Shown here: positions 18,003 through 26,721 of the stretch, in pieces
Position numbering within the stretch: the first letter of the stretch is position 1
How the letters are laid out: each line of letters begins with the position of its first letter
From: JBJHBP01 sp050485645
GTDB taxonomy: Bacteria; Pseudomonadota; Gammaproteobacteria; Steroidobacterales; Rariloculaceae
Assembly (NCBI GenBank): GCA_050485645.1
Contig: JBJHBT010000003.1
Location: forward strand, 62,001 to 126,000
DNA length: 64,000 nucleotides
Direction: 5' to 3'
Translations under genes and position numbers: made by a program
Notes under the pieces: generated by a model
What the model was told of the DNA's origin: nothing
The model's database searches: none
What the model saw: only the letters and a program-made list of their open reading frames with translations

Positions 18003-18050
18003 TGAAACGCCATTGCAGCCACCGGACTGCAATCTCCAGCGGTCCGGCAT

Positions 18051-18110
18051 CATCACCAGGCATCACCAGGCATCACCAGGCATCACCAGGCATCACCAGG
18101 CATCACCAGG
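18051..18110. repeat. Minisatellite, six perfect 10-bp units
   Basis: CATCACCAGG is repeated six times without a mismatch. The unit length is not a multiple of three, so a change in copy number shifts the reading frame of anything translated through it. On the minus strand each unit contains GTGATG, and the open frame of the RDD protein begins in these units. Such repeats mutate by slipped-strand pairing. Apart from this array and the ribosome-binding site of the next gene, 18111-18272 shows nothing recognisable. Confidence 0.95.
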
Positions 18111-18272
18111 CCGCCGCTGCGGCGACCGGATTGGCGCGCTCAAGGGCAGAGCGGTCGCATAACGCCCGCTGGCGCTCTATTCTGTTGCGGTGCATACCGA
18201 GTGGTGCATGCAAACAGGTCCGACGTGGTCATGACCGGCCGCGATGCGGGCGATGGCCATGAGGGGAGTCGG

Positions 18273-19217
<945 letters not shown>

Positions 19218-19372
19218 GTACGCACAGGTCCCGGAGCGCTGGCCGGGGCGGCTGGTGACAGGAAACGGCAGGAACTGCGCCCGACAGCCGTTGGGGGTGA
19301 GATCTGCGCTCCGGGACGTGATCAGCCTCGTGGAATTTCGTGACCGGCGATTGACAGCAGGATGACGTTTCG

Positions 19373-20443
19373 ATGAACACAGGAACCGATCGGCGGATGC
19401 ATCGCAGTACGGCCAGGCGGCTGCTGGTCGGCTCGCTGGCTGTGCTGTTCGCGCTGCATGCATGGGGACAGCAACGCTGGATAACCGGGGAGGAACTCGA
19501 TTTGCGCACTGATGGGCAGGTTACAGAAATTCCGTTACCAACACCGGGCAGTGGCCCAAGCACCGTGGCCATCGCGCCGGATGGCACGATCTGGTTCACG
19601 CAGAGCAGCGGCAATCGCATCGGTCGCATGGCGCCGGATGGTTCGGGCTATGCCGAGTACCCGTTGCCGACGCCGGACAGCAGTCCGCGTGTCATGGCAC
19701 TGGGTGCCGATGGCAACATGTGGTTCTCGCAACACACCGGCAATCGCATCGGGCGCATCACGCCGGCAGGTGAGATCACCGAGTTTCCGATTCCGACGCC
19801 GGACAGCTATCCGCGTGCAGTGGCGCTCGGCGCTGACGGCAATATCTGGTTCGGCATGTTCGGGGCGGGCAAGGTCGGCCGGATCACACCGGACGGCGAC
19901 ATCACGGAATTCGACCTGCCAACACCGGCCAGCGGGCCGCGCGCGGTGGCCGCGGGGCCCGACGGCAACATCTGGTTTTCCCAGTTCCATGTCGACCAGG
20001 TCGGCCGGATCACGCCGGACGGCGAGGTGACGGAATTCCGGCTGCCGCGGCCGAACTCAGGGCCTGGCGACATCACGGCCGGCGCGGATGGCAACATGTG
20101 GCTGATTCTGCTGAACGGCCGCATCGACGGGCGCAACGTGGACGGCAACCGGGTGGTCAGAGTCGGCATGGACGGCAGCATGGCCGAGTTCGACATGCCA
20201 GGTTCCCCCGGCACGCCAATCAATGTCGCGGTAGGGCCGGACCGCAACATCTGGTACTCAAAGGGCGACAGCCTCGGCCGAGTGCTGGCGGACGGCACGA
20301 TGACGGAGTTTCCGGCACCCGGCGGCGGGCGCGTGGTGGGACTGTCGGCCGGCAGCGATCGTCAGCCGCCGGAACGCCTGACGGACAGGTTGTGGTTCAC
20401 CCTGTCCGCTGGCAACAGCCTGGGATATCTCCTGTTTCGTTGA
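19373..20443 (+). CDS. Secreted Vgb-like beta-propeller protein
   Basis: 356 aa. A cleavable signal peptide is likely (basic start, LLVGSLAVLFALHAWGQ). The mature part is six to seven blades of about 42 residues with the recurring pattern G-x-ITEF-x-LPTP-x-SGPRA-VA-x-GPDGNIWF, the repeat of virginiamycin B lyase and related propellers. Classical Vgb blades usually carry Pro-His-Gly-Ile where this protein has PSTV, PRVM, PRAV or PGDI, and the catalytic His/Glu set of Vgb could not be recognised. A binding or structural role is as likely as lyase activity. Stands alone on the plus strand, 155 nt after the broken patatin gene. Confidence 0.75.
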   Translation: MNTGTDRRMHRSTARRLLVGSLAVLFALHAWGQQRWITGEELDLRTDGQVTEIPLPTPGSGPSTVAIAPDGTIWFTQSSGNRIGRMAPDGSGYAEYPLPTPDSSPRVMALGADGNMWFSQHTGNRIGRITPAGEITEFPIPTPDSYPRAVALGADGNIWFGMFGAGKVGRITPDGDITEFDLPTPASGPRAVAAGPDGNIWFSQFHVDQVGRITPDGEVTEFRLPRPNSGPGDITAGADGNMWLILLNGRIDGRNVDGNRVVRVGMDGSMAEFDMPGSPGTPINVAVGPDRNIWYSKGDSLGRVLADGTMTEFPAPGGGRVVGLSAGSDRQPPERLTDRLWFTLSAGNSLGYLLFR

Positions 20444-20510
20444 GTCGGGCCGCCGGTGGCGTGCGCTTTCCACAGCAGGCAGCGCGGCTATCGGAAACAA
20501 GTAGCTTGCC

Positions 20511-20678
20511 GGGAACTTGTAATGACATACTTTCCATATATCATGTAATTTATTGAAAAATAAATATTTATTTCTTTGACGCTTTTTTGACCAATTTGGC
20601 AGAAATCCAGCTGGGCTTTGGCCGGGGCGTCGATACAATTCAGTTATCCACGCAGTTATCCACAGAAATTGTGGATTC
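20511..20678. other. AT-rich patch with DnaA-box-like sites
   Basis: Non-coding region between the propeller gene and a convergent small gene. 20521-20600 is strikingly AT-rich for this chromosome and contains a perfect 16-bp palindrome, AAATAAATATTTATTT, at 20558-20573. About 70 nt further on are TTATCCACG (20644-20652), TTATCCACA (20656-20664, perfect E. coli DnaA-box consensus) and an inverted weaker site TGTGGATTC (20670-20678); the first two form a 12-bp direct repeat. An AT-rich element beside clustered DnaA boxes is what an origin or a DnaA-control locus looks like, but three sites with no dnaA or dnaN nearby is thin evidence. The rest of 20444-20776 shows nothing else. Confidence 0.45.
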
Positions 20679-20776
20679 GGCACAGCCACCACCGACGCCG
20701 GCCGGTGCCCGCATCGGGCATGCGGCTGCGGCCGGATGACAGATGGGTCGGCGGTCGACCTGCGCCGGATTCGCCC

Positions 20777-21178
20777 TCAGCGTGCCAGGTGGGCATTCAG
20801 CTCGGCGGCCAGACTGTCGTCCAGAACCTGGCCATCGACCTCGACGCGCGCGAGTTGCAGAGGCTGCGCCTCTTTCGCCGGGGCGAAGGTGCAAACGATG
20901 TTGCCCGGGCGTTGTCCGGCGAATACATTCCTGAATTCAAAGTCAAGACGTACGGTCCTCAGTCCGTTGTCGGACCGCGGTCCATCCCGGGCAATGATGC
21001 GGGTGGCTGTCGTGGATGCGGTCAGATACTCCACCGCCGACTGACAAGCCCTTGTCTCGGGCGCCTGCACGAACCGCGGCCACATCCAGGACAGCAGCCA
21101 GGCTAGCACCAGCGCCGCTGCCACCGGCAGTGAATATCGCGCTGCCGGGGGCAGCCTGCGGAAGAATCGTGCGCGCAT
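20777..21178 (-). CDS. Hypothetical single-pass protein, 133 aa
   Basis: Not recognised. N-terminus basic, then one hydrophobic helix (about residues 15-33, YSLPVAAALVLAWLLSWMW) and a soluble domain of about 100 residues, probably periplasmic. The soluble part has two cysteines (in TRACQSAVEYL and NIVCTFAP) that could pair in an oxidising compartment. It looks like a genuine gene: ATG start, continuous frame, sensible composition. No operon partner; neighbours on the same strand are more than 400 nt away. Confidence 0.6.
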   Translation of the reverse strand: MRARFFRRLPPAARYSLPVAAALVLAWLLSWMWPRFVQAPETRACQSAVEYLTASTTATRIIARDGPRSDNGLRTVRLDFEFRNVFAGQRPGNIVCTFAPAKEAQPLQLARVEVDGQVLDDSLAAELNAHLAR

Positions 21179-21325
21179 GTCTGGCTCCCTGTGACCCGGT
21201 GAACGCTAACGCCCGCGCCGCATCGGCGCAATGCCGGCAGACGGCCCCGAGGCCGTGCGACGCAGGTGCACAGGGGGCTGCCGCGGAAATGGACGAAGAT
21301 GGCAGGCGATACGCTATGAAATCGG

Positions 21326-21448
21326 TTGTAGCAACGGCCTGTAGCGCGATATAGTCGGCACACCGGTAGGCGCGAGCGCGGCGAGAGCTGCAGCATGCGG
21401 AAAGGGGGAGCATTACCGGTTGGAGGGCCCGCTTCGGCGGGCCTTCCT
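21326..21448 (+). ncRNA. Candidate structured RNA with its own promoter
   Basis: TTGTAG (21326-21331) and TATAGT (21350-21355) are spaced 18 nt, a plausible sigma70 promoter. Downstream, ACCGGTA (21362-21368) pairs with TACCGGT (21414-21420), enclosing a 45-nt G-rich region with its own small GCGC-GA-GCGC hairpin. Immediately after comes a strong 11-bp hairpin with a TTCG tetraloop (21422-21447, one G-U pair). The hairpin is not followed by a clean U-run, so termination is uncertain. It matches no RNA family I recognise. Rest of 21179-21582: nothing apparent except the 17-bp repeats. Confidence 0.35.
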
Positions 21449-21530
21449 GTAAGCGCCGTCTTCGCACGGGCAGGCGATCGCACACGCAGGCGATGCGTCA
21501 GCAACCCGCCGGTGCCGGGAATTCAGGTTC

Positions 21531-21580
21531 GCGCGTCAGTTCAGCACGCGCGTCAGTTCAGCACGCGCGTCAGTTCAGCA
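21531..21580. repeat. 17-bp tandem repeat, three copies
   Basis: GCGCGTCAGTTCAGCAC is repeated at 21531 and 21548, with a third copy at 21565 lacking the last base. The array ends two nt before the stop codon of the REC-EAL gene, so it would lie in that gene's 3' untranslated region. Confidence 0.9.
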
Positions 21581-21582
21581 GA

Positions 21583-22818
21583 TCAGTCTGAAAGATGCCG
21601 GGCCGGCGCATCGGCGGGCAGATTGCGTTTGTTCCAGGTGTGGGCGAATGTGCCGATCTGATCAGCCGGCATCGCCCGTGCGATCAGGAACCCCTGCGCC
21701 GAGTCGCATTCCACTGATTCCACGTACGCCAGTGCTTCGCGGGTCTCCACGCCTTCCGCGCATGCGGTCATGCCCAGTGCATGAGCCAGGCTTACGGTCG
21801 CACGGATGATCGCCTTGGCCTCGTTGTTCTTTGGTGCATCGACCAGGAACCGTCGATCCACCTTCAGCTCGCTGAACGGCAGATCATAAAGCTGTTGCAG
21901 GGACGAGTAGCCGGTGCCGAAGTCGTCAATGGACAGACCTGCGCCTGTCATACGCAGGCGCAGACAGGCATTCTTGGCGCGCTGGGAGTTTTCCATCGCG
22001 GCCGATTCGGTGATTTCCAGCGTGATGTTGGCGCCGTTGACCTTGTGCGAGGCCAGGAGATCCTTGAAGTGTTCGGGAAACTCGTCGTCGCGAAAGGTGC
22101 TGGCGGGAATGTTGATGGCCAGATTGAGCCGGCGACCCTGCTCGGACCACTGGGCGGCCTGGCGCACGCATTGCTCGAGGACCACATGCGTGAGGTCGTC
22201 CATCAGCCCCGCAGTCTCGGCAAGGCCCAGGAAATCGCCGGGCAGCAGAAGTCCGTACCGGGGGTGCTCCCAGCGCACCAGTGCTTCGGCGCCGCGCACG
22301 ACCCAGTGCCCGTTCTCGCGCCAGACCTTGGGCTGATAGCGCATGGCCAGCTGCCCCTCCTGGATGGCGGTGCGGATCTCGTCCGCCTTCAGCAGTGCGC
22401 CATGGCCGATGGCCTTGGCCAGCGCATCCTCCAGTTCGCGCAGGCGTATCGGCTTCTGCAGCACGCAGAACACATCGACGCCGGTTGAACGACCGACATT
22501 CTCGGCAGCCCGCAGCACGCGCTGATCCATGCCGCTCATGACGATCACCCGCGTGCTCGGACTCAGCTCGCTGATGCGGCGCAGCAGTTCTATGCCGTCC
22601 GCGTTCGGCATTTTCAGATCGAGTATCAGCAGGTTGGGGCGGAACAGCGCGATGGCGTCGGCGAAGTGTTCGGGTTCGACGAGACTGCGCACGGTGAAAC
22701 CGATGCGCGAGGCAACCCGTTCCACATAGGTGCAGATCTGCGGCTCATCGTCGACGACCAGCAGTCGTGGCGCATGATCGTCGGAATCGACCCCGAAATA
22801 GCCGTCGGGATCGGTCAT
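21583..22818 (-). CDS. Response regulator with EAL c-di-GMP phosphodiesterase domain
   Basis: 411 aa. The N-terminal receiver domain (about 17-135) has phospho-acceptor D67 in LLILDLKMP and K122 in CVLQKP. The EAL domain (about 145-395) has EALVRW (178-183), ITLEITESAAM, SIDDFGTGYSSL, LKVDRRFL and AEGVET, the residues that bind metals and c-di-GMP, so it should be catalytically active. Predicted to hydrolyse c-di-GMP under phosphorylation control. The hybrid histidine kinase 150 nt upstream on the same strand is the natural partner. A GTG at 22851 preceded by GGGGA is an alternative start. Confidence 0.9.
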   Translation of the reverse strand: MTDPDGYFGVDSDDHAPRLLVVDDEPQICTYVERVASRIGFTVRSLVEPEHFADAIALFRPNLLILDLKMPNADGIELLRRISELSPSTRVIVMSGMDQRVLRAAENVGRSTGVDVFCVLQKPIRLRELEDALAKAIGHGALLKADEIRTAIQEGQLAMRYQPKVWRENGHWVVRGAEALVRWEHPRYGLLLPGDFLGLAETAGLMDDLTHVVLEQCVRQAAQWSEQGRRLNLAINIPASTFRDDEFPEHFKDLLASHKVNGANITLEITESAAMENSQRAKNACLRLRMTGAGLSIDDFGTGYSSLQQLYDLPFSELKVDRRFLVDAPKNNEAKAIIRATVSLAHALGMTACAEGVETREALAYVESVECDSAQGFLIARAMPADQIGTFAHTWNKRNLPADAPARHLSD

Positions 22819-22969
22819 GCGCCGGCCGTCAATGGAGTCCGCAATGGCCACTGCTGTTCCCCGCCTTGTTCGCGGCAGATCTGTGACATGCCGCGTTGGA
22901 GCCTTGATATCTGCTTCCTTGTGAAGTTTCAAGCATCGCAGTTTCCATAATGGGATGCGTGGACCCAGG

Positions 22970-24853
22970 TCACAGATGTCGCGGCCCTTGTGAGGTGCCG
23001 TCTCCGTTGCCGGCCAGTGCGTGACTGATCGCTCTGGCGAGTTCGGCCTTCCGGTAGGGCTTGCCCAGCAGGGGGAACTCGCCCTGCACGGCCGCATGTT
23101 CCTCGGAAAAGCCCGAAGTCAGGAGAACGCCGAGATTCGGGAGCTGTGCTCTTGCCTGACGGGCAAGCTCGATGCCGTTCATGCCGCCCGGCATCACCAG
23201 GTCGGTGAGCAGCAGGTCGATGTCTTCGCCATGCTGCCGGAGCATTGCCACGCCCTCTGGACCGGAAGCGGCTTCCAGCGTCTGATAGCCAAGCTCGCGC
23301 AGCGACGTGATCACGAGTTTGCGTACAGCGTCGTCGTCCTCGACGACAAGGATCCGCTCGGCGTTGCCACTGTGGTCGCGCAGCATGCGCATGGTATTGG
23401 TGGCCACTTCGCCGTCGCTGGCGTCGGCTTCCGGCAGGAACAGCTTCACCGAAGTGCCGTGGCCTGGTTCGCTGTACACACGTGCATGACCACCTGACTG
23501 CTTCAGCAGACCGTACACCATGCTCAAGCCAAGCCCGGTGCCCTTGCCACGCTCCTTGGTGGTGAAAAATGGTTCGAAAGCCTTGTCACGGACGTCCGCT
23601 GTCATGCCGACACCGGAATCTTCGACCTCGATCATGACGTAGCGTCCAGGTCGCACATCCGGTCGTGCGCTGGCATAGCGATCGTCGGCCTTGAACTGGC
23701 CGGTGCGAATATGCATCGTGCCACCACGGGGCATGGCATCGCGGGCGTTGATGGCCAGATTCAGCAGCGCATTCTCCAGCTGGCCGGGGTCGACCCTGAC
23801 CAGTGGCAGATTGACGTCCCTCGTGATTTCGATCGAGATGTCTGCGCCCAGGGTGCGTCGCATCAGGCTTTCCATGCCCGTGATCAGATCGTTCACGGAA
23901 GTCAGTTCCGGCGCCAGCATCTGTTTGCGCGAGAATGCCAGCAGCCGTTGACTGAGCTCGACGCCTCGCCAGGCCGCCTCCATGGCTTCTCCGACATACT
24001 CGCTGAAGTCGAGGTTGTTCTCCGTCATGGATGCGAGCAGCTCGAGATTGCCGATCACGACCGTGAGCAGGTTGTTGAAATCGTGCGCCACGCCGCCGGT
24101 GAGCTGACCCAGAGCGTCCATCTTGTGCAGCTGCTGCAGTTCCGAACGCAGCAGGCGCCGCTCGGTGATGTCCGTGACGAAGCCCTGTAGCAGCGTCTGC
24201 CCGTTGTCGTCGCGGACGGCGCGGCCGCGTTCCCAGACCATTTTTTCCTGACCCCCTGCGGTGCGCATCCGATACTCGATTTCGTATTCGCGGCCGTCAC
24301 GGACCGCTGCTGCGATTTCCTCGACAATGCGCGGCAGGTCGTCGGGATGCGTGATGCCGGCGGGCGTGGGTTCGCCCGGGGCGAGCAGTGCCTCCGTGGT
24401 GTAGCCGGTGAGATTGAAAGCACCGGCGCTGACGTACTCCAGCGCCCACTCTCCGTCCTGCCGGCAGCGATACACCATCCCCGGGAGGTCGTTGAGCAGG
24501 TCGACCAGCGACTGGCTGATGACGGTCACGCCACGGGCCGCGGCATGGACCAGTCCGCCCTCCAGACCGCTGGTCAGCGTCCATGCAAGACTCCGGTGGC
24601 CGCCATCCCGGTGTCGTACCCGGTTTTCGAGCTGGACGCTGCCTGGGCCGCTGCTGAGTGTATCGAAAGCTCCGGCGGCGGCCGCACGGTCGTCCGGGTG
24701 CACGACATCCAGGAAGTCCGTCGATAGGAGTTCCTGTTCCGACCAGCCAAGCGTGCGTGAAAACGCAGGGTTGACGCGCACGAACCGGCCGCCGGCGTCG
24801 ACGATGCAGAGCATGTCGGTGGCGACGTTGAAAATGAGGTCGAAGTCGTGCAT
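22970..24853 (-). CDS. Cytoplasmic PAS-PAS hybrid histidine kinase
   Basis: 627 aa with no membrane helix. Two PAS-type sensor domains (about 1-112 and 115-232), a HisKA dimerisation domain with phospho-acceptor H257 in GGVAHDFNNLL, an HATPase_c domain (NLAINARDAM, EDSGVGM, TTKERGKGTGLGL) and a C-terminal receiver with acceptor Asp in LLLTDLVMP. The HDFNN H-box places it in the HisKA group common among multi-PAS soluble kinases. The input is unknown; no haem, flavin or Fe-S ligand pattern is obvious. Probably feeds the adjacent REC-EAL protein. A possible minus-strand -10, GATAAT, lies shortly upstream. Confidence 0.9.
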   Translation of the reverse strand: MHDFDLIFNVATDMLCIVDAGGRFVRVNPAFSRTLGWSEQELLSTDFLDVVHPDDRAAAAGAFDTLSSGPGSVQLENRVRHRDGGHRSLAWTLTSGLEGGLVHAAARGVTVISQSLVDLLNDLPGMVYRCRQDGEWALEYVSAGAFNLTGYTTEALLAPGEPTPAGITHPDDLPRIVEEIAAAVRDGREYEIEYRMRTAGGQEKMVWERGRAVRDDNGQTLLQGFVTDITERRLLRSELQQLHKMDALGQLTGGVAHDFNNLLTVVIGNLELLASMTENNLDFSEYVGEAMEAAWRGVELSQRLLAFSRKQMLAPELTSVNDLITGMESLMRRTLGADISIEITRDVNLPLVRVDPGQLENALLNLAINARDAMPRGGTMHIRTGQFKADDRYASARPDVRPGRYVMIEVEDSGVGMTADVRDKAFEPFFTTKERGKGTGLGLSMVYGLLKQSGGHARVYSEPGHGTSVKLFLPEADASDGEVATNTMRMLRDHSGNAERILVVEDDDAVRKLVITSLRELGYQTLEAASGPEGVAMLRQHGEDIDLLLTDLVMPGGMNGIELARQARAQLPNLGVLLTSGFSEEHAAVQGEFPLLGKPYRKAELARAISHALAGNGDGTSQGPRHL

Positions 24854-25034
24854 TGCCGGAATCAGGAAATTATCCTTTTTAGAGCTGCACCATCGTAGCG
24901 CGTTTGCGGCAACCGGGGAGTGACTTCAGTCACAGCGGACCGAATCATCGGATGTCGCCGGTGCAGTCGCCAAACAGCGGATCTGGCGGCATAATCGGCT
25001 GGGCGGCTCAGGTCCGGCTGCGTTTGGGGGAGCA

Positions 25035-25772
25035 ATGACAATGACAATGGCAGGCTGCAGGCGCACGCGTGGTGCGTGGGTTCTGGGTCTGGCCGGCACC
25101 ATGATGCTGGCCGGAGTGGCGATCGCGGATGAGCGGCCGGACTTTTCCGGTGTATGGACCAATTTCGGCGGTCCGGGTTTCGGCGGCGCGAGGTGGCCGC
25201 AGAACGCGCCGTTCACCGACGAGGCGCGCGCGAAGGTTGCCGACTATCGTCGTCTGGTGGACGGTACCGGTGCGACGCCGGGTGAATACTGTGTCGGCAC
25301 CGGCATGCCCGGTTCGATGCTCGGTTCCGGCGCCTACCCCATGGAAATCATCCAGCGCCCTGAGCAGATCACCATCATCTACGAGGCGCACACCGAGATC
25401 AGGCGCGTCTATATGGATGGTCGTGATGTCGACGTTGGCGATCTGTTCCCTACGCGCAACGGGTTTTCCACCGGCTATTGGGACGGCGACACGCTGGTGA
25501 TCGAAACGTTTGCGCTGATGGAGCAGGTCGATCAGGCGGCCGCCCACAGCGATCAGGCACGCATCGTGGAGCGCTACACACTGGGCCGCAATGACGCCGG
25601 CCGCAGGATCATTAGCGCCGAGCTGACGATGACGGATCCGGTGTTCTACACCGCGCCGGTGACGGTAACCAAACAGTGGGCGGAGCTTGCGAACGGACGC
25701 ATGCTGCACTACGAATGCAACGAGCCGGACTGGGAGGACTTCCTCAATCAGCGGCGCCGTGAGATCGAATAG
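25035..25772 (+). CDS. Secreted protein of unknown function, 245 aa
   Basis: Signal peptide likely (basic start, WVLGLAGTMMLAGVAIA). The mature part begins PDFSGVWTNFGGPG and includes YCVGTGMPGSM, RRVYMDGRD and FSTGYWDGDTLVIETFAL. The SGVW start and the GYWDGDTLVIET pattern occur in a broad set of uncharacterised proteobacterial exported proteins, often near DUF6152 proteins, as here. Function unknown. GGGGGAG precedes the start by only 2-3 nt; the second in-frame ATG at 25041, within an ATGACA repeat, has better spacing and may be the true start. Followed by the DUF6152 gene after 70 nt. Confidence 0.7.
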   Translation: MTMTMAGCRRTRGAWVLGLAGTMMLAGVAIADERPDFSGVWTNFGGPGFGGARWPQNAPFTDEARAKVADYRRLVDGTGATPGEYCVGTGMPGSMLGSGAYPMEIIQRPEQITIIYEAHTEIRRVYMDGRDVDVGDLFPTRNGFSTGYWDGDTLVIETFALMEQVDQAAAHSDQARIVERYTLGRNDAGRRIISAELTMTDPVFYTAPVTVTKQWAELANGRMLHYECNEPDWEDFLNQRRREIE

Positions 25773-25842
25773 CCGTGGCGCGCCGTGCTCAACACGCTGC
25801 GCCGCAGAGGCGCCACAGAATTCCATATATCAGGGGGACAGT

Positions 25843-26202
25843 ATGAAGTCGTTTTCGTTGGCCGCCACGGCGCTGGTACTGATGGGCGCGGTCGGGCTGG
25901 CATCGGCCCATCATTCGGCAGCGCAGTTCGATTTTCAGCAGACCGTGGAGCTCACCGGCGTTGTCAAGGAATGGCGGGTAGCCAATCCGCACATTCACCT
26001 CGTAATGGAAGTGACGGATGAATCAGGCACGCGCGACATCGAGTTCGAGGGCCACAGCCGGAACAATGTCTACCGCCGGGGCTGGCGGCCTGATCTTGTC
26101 GCGGTCGGCGACACGATCACGATTGGTATCGCACCCACCCGGTCCGGCGAGGATGGCGGCTATGTCCAGTTTTTCCGCACGAAGGATGGCGAGGAGTTCT
26201 AG
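25843..26202 (+). CDS. DUF6152-type small exported protein
   Basis: 119 aa. Signal peptide MKSFSLAATALVLMGAVGLASA, then the family hallmark HHSAAQFDF, and motifs VELTGVVKEWRVANPHIHL and EGHSRNNVYRRGW. Function unknown; the conserved His-rich start and PHIHL suggest possible metal contacts, an inference only. The ATG at 25843 has a good ribosome-binding site (AGGGGGACAGT). Its TAG stop lies inside the terminal CTAG of a MITE-like element, so the native 3' end may have been altered. Confidence 0.8.
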   Translation: MKSFSLAATALVLMGAVGLASAHHSAAQFDFQQTVELTGVVKEWRVANPHIHLVMEVTDESGTRDIEFEGHSRNNVYRRGWRPDLVAVGDTITIGIAPTRSGEDGGYVQFFRTKDGEEF

Positions 26203-26365
26203 CAGCCTGTCGGACTCAGGCTCACCGACGGCGGCGCGCGGGAATCGGTTCATGTTCCCGGTCGTCCTCGTTAAATAGTCACCACGATTCGCCTCGGACG
26301 ATCGAAAATCTGTCCTCGCTCCCGACGCGCCTCGCTACGATGCCCTGAATCCGACAGGCTGCTAG
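26199..26365. mobile_element. MITE-like element with 22-24 bp terminal inverted repeats
   Basis: The left end CTAGCAGCCTGTCGGACTCA (26199 onward) is mirrored at 26342-26365, which in reverse complement reads CTAGCAGCCTGTCGGATTCA; about 22 bp match with one or two changes. The 167-bp element has no transposase and no convincing ORF. CTAG at both edges is either a 4-bp palindromic target duplication or part of the repeat. A 15-bp copy of the end also occurs at 17988. The parent insertion sequence is not in this window. Confidence 0.75.
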
Positions 26366-26721
26366 TCGCTGCGGCTGCTATCGCTGTCGAAAGTCGGCCT
26401 GTCGAAAGTCGGCCTGTCGGGGATGGCGTCTGCGGGGAGGTTCAGAGCGCCCGGTTCCAGTGGGGGCAGTTCCGGCCGCGTGAGCGGGATTTCGGTCGCG
26501 GGCGTCGCCTCCGTGTCGAGTTCGGGAAGCTCCGGTCGTGTCTGCACGGTCGGGCGGGGCGGTGGCCGCCTGCGGCCCGTATACGGATGGAAGTCGCTGA
26601 CGCCGAAGTACTGCACCGGATCCTGAACGGCCAGGTGATTGGCTGCCCGATTCATCATCAGCAGAAGAGCGGCCGTGACGACCAGCGCACCTGCGGTGGC
26701 GAATAGTAACCTCTTGATCAT
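26362..26721 (-). CDS. Hypothetical proline-rich membrane-anchored protein
   Basis: 119 aa, not recognised. One N-terminal hydrophobic helix (about residues 4-23) acts as a signal anchor, followed by a Pro/Arg/Glu-rich soluble part with repeated PELP- and DRPTFD-like blocks near the end, probably extended and disordered in the periplasm. Its TAG stop lies in the right-hand CTAG of the MITE-like element, so the C-terminus may be truncated or newly formed. Low sequence complexity makes even coding status only moderately certain. Confidence 0.5.
   Translation of the reverse strand: MIKRLLFATAGALVVTAALLLMMNRAANHLAVQDPVQYFGVSDFHPYTGRRRPPPRPTVQTRPELPELDTEATPATEIPLTRPELPPLEPGALNLPADAIPDRPTFDRPTFDSDSSRSD

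Noticed and set aside
18051..18110. CRISPR-like array
   Set aside because: Units are 10 bp and directly adjacent, with no spacers; it is a minisatellite.
19512..20300. Repeat-rich frame and periodic DNA pattern that might be a CRISPR array or tandem array
   Set aside because: The roughly 126-nt periodicity is the DNA of the beta-propeller blades; units are diverged and there are no spacers.
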